This document shows, in pieces, positions 1 to 6,679 of a stretch of 11,248 bases of DNA. The DNA is from an uncultured cyanobacterium (lineage in GTDB: Bacteria > Cyanobacteriota > Cyanobacteriia > CACIAM-69d), in NCBI GenBank assembly GCA_937894105.1, contig CALCTI010000441.1:1-11248 (forward strand), given 5' to 3'. Every line of letters starts with the position of its first letter. Position 1 is the stretch's first letter. The notes below the pieces were generated by a model, which had not been told where the DNA came from, did not search any database, and worked only from the letters and a program-made list of their open reading frames with translations. The position numbers were made by a program, and so were the translations under genes.

Positions 1-1414
1 CCACTGCAATGGACAAACCCAGGGGCTCGAAACTCGCCTGAGCCACCCAAGCGGCCAACATGGCCCCGCTGACGTCTCCTTTCTGGGCAGTAATAATATA
101 GAGTCCACCGCTAAGGCGTCCCATCGCCTGATCCAGATTGCCGTCCAAAGCCTTGATCTGCTTGGTCTTTTCCTTACGGGTCAACGCCTGGCCCAAATCC
201 GTTCCCGCCTCCTCACAGGTTTGGTACACCGGCTCACTGGGGGTATCCATCACTCGGATTACCTGAAAGGCTCGCTTCAAACCCAGGTCCAAAAACTTAT
301 TTTGCAGAGTGTAGCTGGGCTCGTCGTTTCCACCATAGGACTCAAATACTCCAATGGATTGGCGCTTTTTGCCACTGCCCTTTGCCGCCGACAAAATTGT
401 GCTGATTGCCGCATCCACCTGCTCGTCATTTTGGTCGTAGGTGCCCACCACCAACGCCGACGCCCTACTCACCATCTCGTTCACTTCCTGGGGATCAGCC
501 ACACTCAAGTCCTCCATCCCCACCGCAACGCTGGCGTTTTTGGCAATACCGTGGGCGATCGCCTGACTCATACGAGTGGCATATCCATAATTAGAGCAAT
601 AGAAAATCACCGCCAACGTTTCAGCGCTAGCCCGTTTCTGGCTCCACTCCCGATAGCGACGAATCAGCTCTTCCACGTTAAACCGCAGCACTGGACCGTG
701 ACCCACCGCTAAGGTTTCATAGCTAGTCAGCTTATCCATCCGTCCCAAAGCCGTCAGCACTGATCGCGCATTAGGAGCCATCAAACACTCGTAATAAAAC
801 CGGAAATCCGCATCCAGCTTGCTCAAATCCTCATCAAATACCTCGTTGCTGCAATAGTGCATCCCAAAGGCATCGCAGGTATAAAGCACCTCAGTTTTGG
901 GATCATAGGTAAACATGGTGTCAGGCCAGTGCAAATTGGGAGCGTTAATAAACTCCAGCACATGTCCCTGCCCCAAATCCAAGGTCATGCCCCCCTTCAC
1001 AGGCATTTTGTTGTAGGGGCAATGAATTAAATTATCTAAAAATTGCAGTGCAATGCGAGACGCCACAACGGTGGCATTGGGAGCCAATTCCAACAGGGTT
1101 TTTACCAAGCCGCTGTGGTCCGGTTCCGTGTGGCTCAAAATAATATAGTCAATGGCTGCCGGGTCTACTATGCCCGCCAAAATTTCTAAATAAAGTTGCT
1201 TAAATTTTGGATGGGTTGTTTCCACCAGGGCGATTTTGTCGCCTTTAATTACGTAGGAGTTGTAGGTGGTGCCGTTTTGCAGCCCAAATTCAATGTCGAA
1301 GCGTTCTCGATCCCAATCGAGCGATCGCACGGCGGTTGTATTTTCGGCAATGTCCATCGTTTGCATGGTCAAACGCGGTGCCACAGCAACCTGCCGATCC
1401 GTAGTCATAACCAT
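1..1414 (-). CDS. flv3: Flavodiiron (A-type diflavin) protein, Flv3/Flv4-like, 3' end beyond window
   Basis: Read from the minus strand, the first 471 codons are open and run off the left edge; about 100 residues are missing compared with the ~570-residue family. Domains in order: metallo-beta-lactamase-like diiron domain (~30-250), flavodoxin-like FMN domain (~265-410), start of a flavin reductase domain (from ~432, GGLYIITAQKGDVSGAML). The diiron ligands are all canonical: H95, E97, D99 and H100 in HTEPDH, H162 in HWPD, D181 in CDAFG, H239 in GHGP. Canonical ligands point to the Flv3/Flv4 side; Flv1 and Flv2 have altered ligands. The N-terminal stretch (SLDWDRERFDIEFGLQNGTT) reads most like Flv3 to me, but Flv4 is not excluded. 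Such proteins reduce O2 to water downstream of photosystem I (Flv1/Flv3) or protect photosystem II (Flv2/Flv4). No partner flv gene lies upstream. The ATG at 1414 is chosen because GGAGG (1422-1426) sits 7 nt before it; a second ATG is at 1408. Confidence 0.9.
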   Translation of the reverse strand, partial: MVMTTDRQVAVAPRLTMQTMDIAENTTAVRSLDWDRERFDIEFGLQNGTTYNSYVIKGDKIALVETTHPKFKQLYLEILAGIVDPAAIDYIILSHTEPDHSGLVKTLLELAPNATVVASRIALQFLDNLIHCPYNKMPVKGGMTLDLGQGHVLEFINAPNLHWPDTMFTYDPKTEVLYTCDAFGMHYCSNEVFDEDLSKLDADFRFYYECLMAPNARSVLTALGRMDKLTSYETLAVGHGPVLRFNVEELIRRYREWSQKRASAETLAVIFYCSNYGYATRMSQAIAHGIAKNASVAVGMEDLSVADPQEVNEMVSRASALVVGTYDQNDEQVDAAISTILSAAKGSGKKRQSIGVFESYGGNDEPSYTLQNKFLDLGLKRAFQVIRVMDTPSEPVYQTCEEAGTDLGQALTRKEKTKQIKALDGNLDQAMGRLSGGLYIITAQKGDVSGAMLAAWVAQASFEPLGLSIAV

Positions 1415-1421
1415 AATCAAA

Positions 1422-1426
1422 CCTCC
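1422..1426 (-). promoter_or_regulatory. Shine-Dalgarno site of the flavodiiron gene
   Basis: The minus strand reads GGAGG here, 7 nt before the ATG at 1414. It is the strongest ribosome binding site in the window and decides the start over the ATG two codons later. Confidence 0.8.
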
Positions 1427-1719
1427 TACCTACTAAGCAACCAATACAGCTAGTGCCACAGCAACTTTCTAAAGCTTTTATATTTCTCAAAGGAATGAGT
1501 TTCCCAAAGCAATGACTGGTGGCCACTTCACTCATTGTTACATAGGGATTCAAGGCTAGGGATTAGAGCTTTTTATGGGACTGGTTTGAATAATAGGAGT
1601 CTTAATTATTAATGGGATATTGACCGTTTATAACCATAACTAACGGTAATTAATAGGAATAAAAAATAAAAGAGACCACATATATTCTTCAGTTATTTAT
1701 GACGTTTTTGCGACTTTAC

Positions 1720-1776
1720 TTATCGATTTGCCGATAATTTGCTTGACAATTTATCGGTCTAGTTTTTCCATTAAAT
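1720..1776 (+). promoter_or_regulatory. Candidate promoter with a TTATCG operator-like cluster
   Basis: TTGACA at 1743-1748 matches a -35 box exactly, but the best -10 at 17 bp (TTCCAT, 1766-1771) is poor. Three copies of TTATCG surround the -35: 1720-1725 direct, 1732-1737 inverted, 1751-1756 direct. The first two form a 6-bp-arm inverted repeat with a 6-nt spacer. Placement around a -35 suggests a regulator site for the kinase gene. This is inference; no known consensus is claimed. Confidence 0.3.
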
Positions 1777-1810
1777 TTGCGAACTGATTTTTCCAACGTC
1801 TTGCCCATTT

Positions 1811-2695
1811 TTGATTGTTACCGTGACCGCTTCCACCGCTTCCACCTTCAAAATCGTTGTTTTTGACGATGACCCTACCGGTTCCCAAACGGTGCACAGT
1901 TGTCTACTGTTGCTGCGCTGGGATGTGGAAACCTTGGTCATGGCGTTGCGAGATCCATCGCCAATCTTTTTTATTTTGACCAACACGCGATCGCTCCCCC
2001 CCGCCGAGGCCGAAGCCGTTACCCGCAATGTTTGCCGCACCCTAAAACAAGCTTTAAATCACCTTGGGGATCCAGTTGTTTCGCCAGGGGTACTAATTGT
2101 TAGTCGCTCCGATTCCACCTTGCGCGGTCACTATCCCTTAGAACCAAACGCCATCAACGAGGAGCTAGGCCCCTTTGATGCGCTATTTCTAGTGCCAGCT
2201 TTTCTTGAAGGGGGGCGAATTACCAAAAATAGCACCCACTTTGTAATCACCACTGAGCAGGGGCAAACGGTAGCGACTCCTGTCCATAAAACGGAATTTG
2301 CGCGTGATCCGGCTTTTCCGTTTAGCCATAGTTTTTTACCCCAATACATCCAGGAGAAAACCCAGGGCAAAATTCTTGCTAGCCAGGTGGATCGCCTTGA
2401 GATTGAAGATTTACGGGGCGATCGTATCCAATTAATTCAACGCCTAGTTAGCTACCAGAACAACCAGCCTGTAACCGTCGATGGTGAAACCCCGCAGGAC
2501 CTCAACAATTTTGCCGCTGCCCTCAGGGAAATCCAGGGAACCACCCCAGAGATTGCCCCCAAACGCTACCTATTTCGCAGCGCCGCTAGCCTGCTCACCA
2601 GCCTGGCTAACCTTCCCCCCCAGGAAATCGCCCCTGAAAACATGGCATATTATCGCCGCAGTGACTCCCCAGGGGTGGTCATCGTCGGCTCCTAA
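1811..2695 (+). CDS. Four-carbon acid sugar kinase family (DUF1537/YgbK), N-terminal half; gene interrupted by in-frame TAA
   Basis: Encodes the N-terminal substrate-binding domain of the DUF1537 kinase family. Visible motifs are VVFDDDPTGSQTVHSC near the N terminus, the LTNTRSLP segment, and SRSDSTLRGHYPLE. Characterised family members phosphorylate four-carbon acid sugars; the substrate in cyanobacteria is unknown to me. The frame ends at TAA 2693-2695, directly after VVIVGS, a point that in the family lies mid-protein, and it continues in the same frame into the next entry. Joined, the two parts give ~468 codons, about full family length. There is no in-frame ATG near the start: TTG 1811 or GTG 1823 are the options, neither with a Shine-Dalgarno. 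The gene may be a young pseudogene, a true two-gene split, or a sequencing error. Confidence 0.75.
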   Translation: MIVTVTASTASTFKIVVFDDDPTGSQTVHSCLLLLRWDVETLVMALRDPSPIFFILTNTRSLPPAEAEAVTRNVCRTLKQALNHLGDPVVSPGVLIVSRSDSTLRGHYPLEPNAINEELGPFDALFLVPAFLEGGRITKNSTHFVITTEQGQTVATPVHKTEFARDPAFPFSHSFLPQYIQEKTQGKILASQVDRLEIEDLRGDRIQLIQRLVSYQNNQPVTVDGETPQDLNNFAAALREIQGTTPEIAPKRYLFRSAASLLTSLANLPPQEIAPENMAYYRRSDSPGVVIVGS

Positions 2696-3217
2696 GTGGA
2701 AAAAACCCCCCAGCAGCTTCAGCATTTATTACAGCAACCGGGGGCGATCGCCTTAGAAATTCCCGTTTCCCAGCTCACCGAGTCCACCTGGTTTCACCAC
2801 GCCCAGACTCTGCAAACCCAACTTCATTACCACTGGCACCAAAATCAAACCCCCGTTGTATACACCAGCCGTACTTCCTACCGCGCCGATCCCCCCTTAA
2901 CCACCCAGCTCATTACCCAGCTCATTACCCACCTTATCTGCACCCTTCCCCATTCAACGAGCTATCTGATTGCTAAAGGCGGCATCACCACTAACAATAT
3001 CCTCAGCCAAAGCCTTAACCTCACCGCCGTTCGCCTGCTGGGGCAAATTATCCCCGGCGTCTCCCTAATCACCACTCCGCAAGATCACCCTCAATATCCT
3101 CATCTTCCCATCGTCACTTTTCCCGGCAATGTGGGCAGTGCTAAGGATCTGACGGAAGTTTATCGATGTCTCAACGCTGCGCCGTTAGTCAACTATTACC
3201 AGTCTTTCGGGTCATAA
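2696..3217 (+). CDS. Four-carbon acid sugar kinase family (DUF1537/YgbK), C-terminal half; same frame as the preceding part
   Basis: This is the C-terminal nucleotide-binding half of the DUF1537 kinase. It opens with VEKTPQQLQHLL, which in intact relatives follows VGS plus one residue, so the TAA at 2693-2695 replaces a single codon. The glycine-rich AKGGITTNNIL (~residues 98-108) and the closing PIVTFPGNVGS are the family's nucleotide-binding signatures. The first codon after the TAA is GTG, so independent translation is possible (TAAGTG, no gap), but I see no separate Shine-Dalgarno. A 12-bp unit is tandemly repeated at 2903-2926, giving TQLITQLITHLI. The stop is TAA 3215-3217. The intact downstream frame suggests the interruption is recent or not real. 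Confidence 0.7.
   Translation: MEKTPQQLQHLLQQPGAIALEIPVSQLTESTWFHHAQTLQTQLHYHWHQNQTPVVYTSRTSYRADPPLTTQLITQLITHLICTLPHSTSYLIAKGGITTNNILSQSLNLTAVRLLGQIIPGVSLITTPQDHPQYPHLPIVTFPGNVGSAKDLTEVYRCLNAAPLVNYYQSFGS
2903..2926 (+). repeat. 12-bp in-frame tandem repeat in the kinase C-terminal half
   Basis: ACCCAGCTCATT occurs twice in tandem, followed by a degenerate third unit (2927-2938). It encodes TQLI-TQLI-THLI, so the repeat keeps the frame and lengthens one helix. Confidence 0.7.
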
Positions 3218-3294
3218 CGGTCAGTCACCCTCTAGAGGGCAGCCAAAGGCTTTGCGTAAGTCCTGGCTTTTAGACTTCTGAGGTTTTTGTCTAG

Positions 3295-3419
3295 GGCGTG
3301 TCATCAATTAATCTCCAGAAGCCTTATGCAGTGGGGAGTACGCGCCCTTTAAAAACAAACAAAGCTAGGGGCTGAAACCCTCACTACTCTTGACTTAGGG
3401 ATTCAATTGATGACAGCTC
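3295..3419 (+). mobile_element. MITE-like element, copy A
   Basis: A 125-bp non-coding element with terminal inverted repeats. The left end reads GGCGTGTCATCAATTAA; the reverse complement of the right end reads GAGCTGTCATCAATTGAA. It is flanked on both sides by CTAG (3291-3294 and 3420-3423), which looks like a 4-bp target duplication. Inside are CAGAAGCCTTATGCAGTG and a short stem-loop AGGG-GCTGAAA-CCCT (3367-3381), both shared with copies B and C. No coding capacity, so it would need a transposase encoded elsewhere. A 4-bp YTAR-type target resembles the IS5 group, but I cannot assign a parent. Confidence 0.75.
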
Positions 3420-3643
3420 CTAGCTCCCATTCTGTCGAGAGGTAAGAGAATTCAGAGGTGCCCCAGTGTTTGTATTTAGGGCTTCTTAAAGCTTCATTAC
3501 GGCAGCTCAAGTCTCAAGCCGTCAGCCTATTTATTTCTTGACTCCTATGTGTGTATTAAACTTAACTAAGAAATGTATTCCAGGATCTGGATGTTGCAAG
3601 ATGTCTAGGCAGCGACACTCCTTAGAACTATGGAGTGAACTAG

Positions 3644-3768
3644 GGGGTTGTCATCAATTAAATTTCAGGTTCAGTAGTCGCGAGGATTTCAGCTCCTAGC
3701 ACTTTTGATTTAAAAGAGCGTGTACTCTTTGTTGCTTCAGGCTTCTGGTATTTAATTCATGACACGCT
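3644..3768 (-). mobile_element. MITE-like element, copy B (inverted relative to A)
   Basis: Its reverse complement follows copy A closely: terminal TGTCATGAATTAAA, then CCAGAAGCCT, GAGTAC, CTAGGAGCTGAAA and a terminal TTTAATTGATGACA. Length is again 125 bp. The flanks differ: CTAG plus one extra G on the left (3640-3643), TTAA on the right (3769-3772). Both fit a YTAR target, but they are not a matching duplication, so one end may have changed or recombined after insertion. The internal stem is AGGA-TCCT (3683-3697) instead of AGGG-CCCT. Confidence 0.7.
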
Positions 3769-3861
3769 TTAAAGCATCTATCTGTCATCTCGGACGATCT
3801 TTTATACTAAATTCCTAAGAAAATCAGGTTCTTCCCCACACCTGTACCAGCACATCACACC

Positions 3862-3902
3862 AATGCTGATGGCGATCGCTAGCATTTTTCCTGGAAAAAA
3901 TG
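3862..3902. promoter_or_regulatory. Overlapping inverted repeats upstream of the pentapeptide gene
   Basis: AATGCT (3862-3867) pairs with AGCATT (3881-3886) around a HIP1 octamer at 3872-3879. Overlapping it, CATTTTTCC (3883-3891) pairs with GGAAAAAATG (3893-3902) with one extra A. The two structures share bases, so only one could form at a time. A role in transcription is only inferred from position, ~135 bp before the start. Confidence 0.3.
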
Positions 3903-4018
3903 GCGAGGCGCGTTGCGAAGCTTCAGACGCCGGAAACGGTTGCTGCATAATCGGACAAGGGTGATATTTAGGAACGTCCTAGAGAGACTCAAGACCAAAT
4001 ATCGGGGATGCTTATCTC

Positions 4019-4029
4019 TATATAGAGGA
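4019..4029 (+). promoter_or_regulatory. TATATA box and ribosome binding site before the pentapeptide gene
   Basis: AGAGGA (4024-4029) lies 8 nt before GTG 4038 and supports that GTG as the start. The TATATA at 4019-4024 overlaps it, too close to the start codon to be an obvious -10 box; I do not claim a promoter here. Confidence 0.45.
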
Positions 4030-4037
4030 CTCAGGTT

Positions 4038-5378
4038 GTGACAGAAATTGTTCGTACTGCTCTTATCCAGAAAATTGCTGGTGCCTGTCAAGAGTGGCGC
4101 TCTAGCAATGAAAATTTCGCGCGGATTCAGCAGGGAACAGAAGCTTGGAACCAGTGGCGCAAGGAAAATCCCCAAGCGCGCCCTGATTTAAGTGGGCTGG
4201 ATCTAAGCGCAATGGACCTTAAGGGAATTGATTTTAGTCGCGCTAAGTTGACAAGAACGGACTTAACGGGCGCAAATTTAACCGAGGCAAATTTTTCTGG
4301 GGCAGACCTGGGACAATGCATTCTAAATGGCGCAACGCTGGCGCGGGCAACTCTAAAAGACGCAGACTTAATTTGGGCAAAGCTGGTAGAAACGGATCTT
4401 AGCCATGCGGATTTAACCAGGGCTAAATGCATTGAGTGTGAGGGGGTTGGCAGTCAGTTGCATCATGCAATTTTGCGAGACGCTAAGCTAAGTCGCTCTA
4501 GCTTTATGGATGCGGACTTCAGTGATGCTGACCTAATGCATGTTAAGGCGCTGGAAACGAATTTTAATGACGCTAAGCTATGCCGGGTCAATATGGCGGG
4601 GGGAGTGGCGATCGGTGCTGATTTTTGGCAAGTGGACTTTTCCAACAGTGTCTTGGCAAGGGCTGACTTAAGCCGTAGTAATTTAAGCAAGGCTCGTTTA
4701 GCTGGGGTCAATTGCACTGGGGTCAATTTGGAGGAAACTCAGCTTCGAGGGGCAATTTTTGATGGGGCTCAGGTGACGGGGGCTTGTGTTTACAACTGGG
4801 TGCTAGATGACGTAGCGGATTTAAGTTTGATCGAGTGTGACTATGTTTATTTAGAGTCAGGGTTTCAAGGACGCTATCCCCACGGCAAAGGACAGTTTGA
4901 GCCGGGGCAATTTGCGGCGGCGGTCAGGGAAGGGGCTGAAACCATTGAGATGGTATTTGAGAATGGTATTAATTGGCTGGCGTTTCTCCAGGTGTTGAAG
5001 TCCCTGTCAGAGGAGCTAGATCGCGTTGAAACTGAGCTGAAAGCGTTTGAGAAGTTAGACAGCGGTGGGTTAATGGTTCGGCTAGAAGTGCGTAGTGCTC
5101 TGAAGGCAAAGGAAATTAAGTCGCTTTTAGAGATTAAATATCGCAAGATACTGGGGTCTGTGGAAGAGCACTATCAAACGGATTTGGGATGGTCTGAGGA
5201 GTTGCTGTCTCATTACCAGTACCACTGTGGCGATTTGATGGAGATTGCGCGAATTGTGGCGAGCTATCGCCCATCGTCCAGCCGTAAACGTCGCTGGGCC
5301 AACCAGGCGATGGCGGATCAGGCGGTGATGAGTTCAGTGACCTTATCAGAGTCGGCATCAAGTTTTGGCGTTGGTTAG
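4038..5378 (+). CDS. Pentapeptide-repeat protein with conserved C-terminal coiled module
   Basis: A 446-residue protein starting at GTG with AGAGGA 8 nt upstream. Residues 1-46 form a short helical N-cap ending in WNQWRKENPQARPDL, a common lead-in to such repeats. Residues ~50-250 are about forty A(D/N)LXX pentapeptides, which fold as a right-handed quadrilateral beta-helix. A break at ~131-140 (CIECEGVGSQ) divides the helix. Next comes a non-repeat module: NWVLDDVADLSLIECDYVYLE (253-273), then GQFEPGQF (285-292), then a probable coiled coil (~316-375) with alternating charges. I recall this same order (pentapeptides, CDYVYL, F-PG-F, coiled coil) in other cyanobacterial proteins of unknown role. 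The tail from ~411 is Arg/Lys then Ser-rich and probably disordered. No signal peptide or membrane segment, so likely cytosolic. It stands alone between two non-coding regions. Function unknown. Confidence 0.85.
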   Translation: MTEIVRTALIQKIAGACQEWRSSNENFARIQQGTEAWNQWRKENPQARPDLSGLDLSAMDLKGIDFSRAKLTRTDLTGANLTEANFSGADLGQCILNGATLARATLKDADLIWAKLVETDLSHADLTRAKCIECEGVGSQLHHAILRDAKLSRSSFMDADFSDADLMHVKALETNFNDAKLCRVNMAGGVAIGADFWQVDFSNSVLARADLSRSNLSKARLAGVNCTGVNLEETQLRGAIFDGAQVTGACVYNWVLDDVADLSLIECDYVYLESGFQGRYPHGKGQFEPGQFAAAVREGAETIEMVFENGINWLAFLQVLKSLSEELDRVETELKAFEKLDSGGLMVRLEVRSALKAKEIKSLLEIKYRKILGSVEEHYQTDLGWSEELLSHYQYHCGDLMEIARIVASYRPSSSRKRRWANQAMADQAVMSSVTLSESASSFGVG

Positions 5379-5676
5379 CTTCTGTGAGTTTCCCTTGTCT
5401 GGTTGCTCGCTGCCGTTTCTGCTTGTCGCGTCGTTTTTATGATTGTGGTGGTTGGTTCAAGAAAAGCTAAGACACCGTGAAGGGTATTGCTAAAGCCAGA
5501 GCCGCACTATTCAACGCTTTGCGAACGACAAGTTCTGCGATCGCTGGCTATTCCGTTAACGAATGAAGCAACGATAAGGCAACACTTAATACCCTTGAAA
5601 GCTTGTTTTGCTGGGGGCCAGTCTCTCTCAATTTGAAAGCATTGGATTGAAAGCATTGGTATAAGTGCCGTGGTTT
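5379..5676. other. Intergenic region between convergent genes
   Basis: Both flanking genes end here. It holds a 9-bp inverted repeat AAGGGTATT (5480-5488) / AATACCCTT (5588-5596) bounding ~117 bp, a HIP1 octamer and CGTTAACG (5554-5561) between the arms, and a tandem repeat near 5633-5659. No convincing terminator with a T-run, and no gene seen. Confidence 0.5.
5633..5659. repeat. 14-bp tandem duplication
   Basis: TTGAAAGCATTGG occurs at 5633-5645 and again at 5647-5659, one unit of 14 bp repeated directly. It lies just past the stop of the minus-strand gene. Confidence 0.6.
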
Positions 5677-6300
5677 TTACGTTTCGCTCTCAATCCACGA
5701 TTTGATGCAGTGGGCGGCGGTTATGGGTGGGGAGTCGGGCGGCGATGATTTTGAAATATATCCGGTAACTGTGTTGGGCGATCGCCATAGCTGTAGGTGA
5801 TCCACCGCAGGGTGGGCAATAAAGCTGGCAACGGGGCGATCGCCCATTAATGCGTGACTGCGATGGGTGCACAGATCGTGGGACATACGATAAAGGGGAA
5901 AAGCGCCCCCCAAGGGAACGCCCCAGCCATCAATGGCGATAAATTGACTAACTTGACAGGGATTGGCCTCTCGCTGAGCTGCGGAAGCATTGACCTGTTG
6001 ATCAGCGATGCTGCCTTTGCCATCGCGGTGCCACCGCCGCGCCGCTAAAATTCCGCCAACCACACCGGCGCTAAAGCAAATCCAAAGGGTTGAAATGGGC
6101 TGCTTCGATGGGCTTTTTTGGGCGATCCCTTGGCGCAAATATTGAAGCACTGCTTCCGGACTGTAGGGGGGGAGGCGATCGCTAGGAAAAATAATTAAAT
6201 TATTCGGGGGTTCAGCCCAAACTGCGTTAACAAACTTTTCCGTTAGCTGGGGTGAATGGTACCCCGGGCAAAGGTAAATAAAGATGTTGCTACAGGTCAC
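5677..6300 (-). CDS. Conserved hypothetical protein, possible alpha/beta-hydrolase-like
   Basis: A 207-residue protein I do not recognise by name. It starts with a beta-strand-like FIYLCPGYHSPQLTEKF, then LIIFPSDRLPPYSP, then a strand and turn LWICFSAGVVGGILAARR (Ser77) that resembles the nucleophile elbow of alpha/beta-hydrolases, although G-X-S-X-G is not complete (C-F-S-A-G). Later come IAIDGWGVPLGG (Asp124) and IAHPAVDHLQLW (His163, His168), possible acid and base residues. The catalytic reading is inference. I prefer the GTG at 6300, because it puts the start just before the first strand; a TTG at 6336 adds twelve residues and is preceded by an in-frame stop. It stands alone and converges with the pentapeptide gene. 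The plus-strand frame over it is a shadow. Confidence 0.65.
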   Translation of the reverse strand: MTCSNIFIYLCPGYHSPQLTEKFVNAVWAEPPNNLIIFPSDRLPPYSPEAVLQYLRQGIAQKSPSKQPISTLWICFSAGVVGGILAARRWHRDGKGSIADQQVNASAAQREANPCQVSQFIAIDGWGVPLGGAFPLYRMSHDLCTHRSHALMGDRPVASFIAHPAVDHLQLWRSPNTVTGYISKSSPPDSPPITAAHCIKSWIESET

Positions 6301-6408
6301 GTTTCCAAAAGAATTGATGATTGGGCACTCTCTCAATCGTTAACTTGTCTAAGCTAAGTCCAGGATTTAATAGTCCAGAGTCTAAGTCTGATCCCTAAAG
6401 CTAATTAG

Positions 6409-6531
6409 GGGATGCCGTCAATTAAATATCAAACTTAATAGCCGCAAGGGTTTCAGTCCCTAATATTTTTTATTTTTAGGGCGTTTAGTTTCCACTGCGT
6501 AAGGCTTCTGAAGTTTAATTGACGGCACGCT
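6409..6531 (-). mobile_element. MITE-like element, copy C
   Basis: The reverse complement matches copy A over its length: terminal TGCCGTCAATTAA, CAGAAGCCTTACGCAGTGG, CGCCCTAAAAAT, TTAGGGACTGAAACCCTTG. Length 123 bp. Both terminal arms carry the same two substitutions relative to A and B (TGCCGTCAATT against TGTCATCAATT), so the ends stay complementary. The internal stem-loop AGGG/CCCT is at 6447-6461, and a second inner repeat, CCCTAA (6458-6463) with TTAGGG (6476-6481), brackets an A/T-rich loop. Flanks (TTAG left, CTTG right) give no clear target duplication. Confidence 0.7.
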
Positions 6532-6550
6532 CTTGATTTAGGCGGGTAAA

Positions 6551-6598
6551 TTAACTGTTGACCTGAGAACGTTATCTTCAGTAACTATCAGCAGTTAA
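6551..6598. promoter_or_regulatory. Nested inverted repeat upstream of the chelatase gene
   Basis: TTAACTG (6551-6557) is complementary to CAGTTAA (6592-6598), and CTGA (6563-6566) to TCAG (6578-6581) inside it. TTGACC (6558-6563) could be a -35 box but no good -10 follows. It may be a leader hairpin or an operator of the chelatase cluster; position is the only support. Confidence 0.3.
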
Positions 6599-6679
6599 AT
6601 GGTGAATGACACCAAGTGGCCAGATTTAAGCTCTTTATTAAGTTCTTTGTAATATAGGATTTTAGGACGCTAAAACATA

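Larger units (their letters stand above)
1415..1810. other. AT-rich divergent intergenic region
   Basis: This gap separates the minus-strand flavodiiron gene from the plus-strand kinase gene, so both promoters should lie here. It is visibly AT-rich from about 1590. I see no gene. It holds two inverted repeats: ACCGTT (1623-1628) with AACGGT (1642-1647), flanked on both sides by ATTAAT; and the TTATCG cluster described separately. I could not pick a convincing -10/-35 pair for the flavodiiron gene. Confidence 0.5.
3218..4037. other. 820-bp gene-free region with mobile-element copies
   Basis: No reading frame here looks coding. Contents in order: a perfect 12-bp palindrome CCCTCTAGAGGG (3228-3239) just after the kinase stop; a possible element scrap at ~3250-3285 (TGCGTAAG and CTTCTGAGG echo the inside of the element copies); element copy A; about 216 bp of unassigned DNA (3424-3639) with a hairpin CACTCC/GGAGTG (3616-3637); element copy B; then ~270 bp that should carry the promoter of the pentapeptide gene. 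Confidence 0.6.
6337..6679. other. Divergent intergenic region with element copy C
   Basis: This gap should carry promoters for the minus-strand hypothetical gene and the plus-strand chelatase cluster. The centre is element copy C (6409-6531), leaving ~150 bp before the chelatase start. AGTCCAG is repeated directly near 6360-6378. No other gene seen. Confidence 0.5.

Noticed and set aside
221..1453. Plus-strand open frames over the left part of the window
   Set aside because: They lie opposite the flavodiiron gene, which has complete metal-ligand motifs and a strong ribosome binding site; the plus-strand translations show no family features.
3228..3239. CCCTCTAGAGGG as a terminator of the kinase gene
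   Set aside because: A perfect palindrome without loop or T-run would make a poor terminator hairpin; left as an unexplained palindrome.
4127..5361. Series of minus-strand open frames opposite the pentapeptide gene
   Set aside because: The regular codon pattern of pentapeptide repeats keeps the opposite strand free of stops; the products are Ser/Ala/Lys-rich mirror images without domains.
5854..6048. Plus-strand 64-codon frame inside the minus-strand hypothetical gene
   Set aside because: Short, no start signal, no recognisable motif, and fully covered by the better minus-strand frame.
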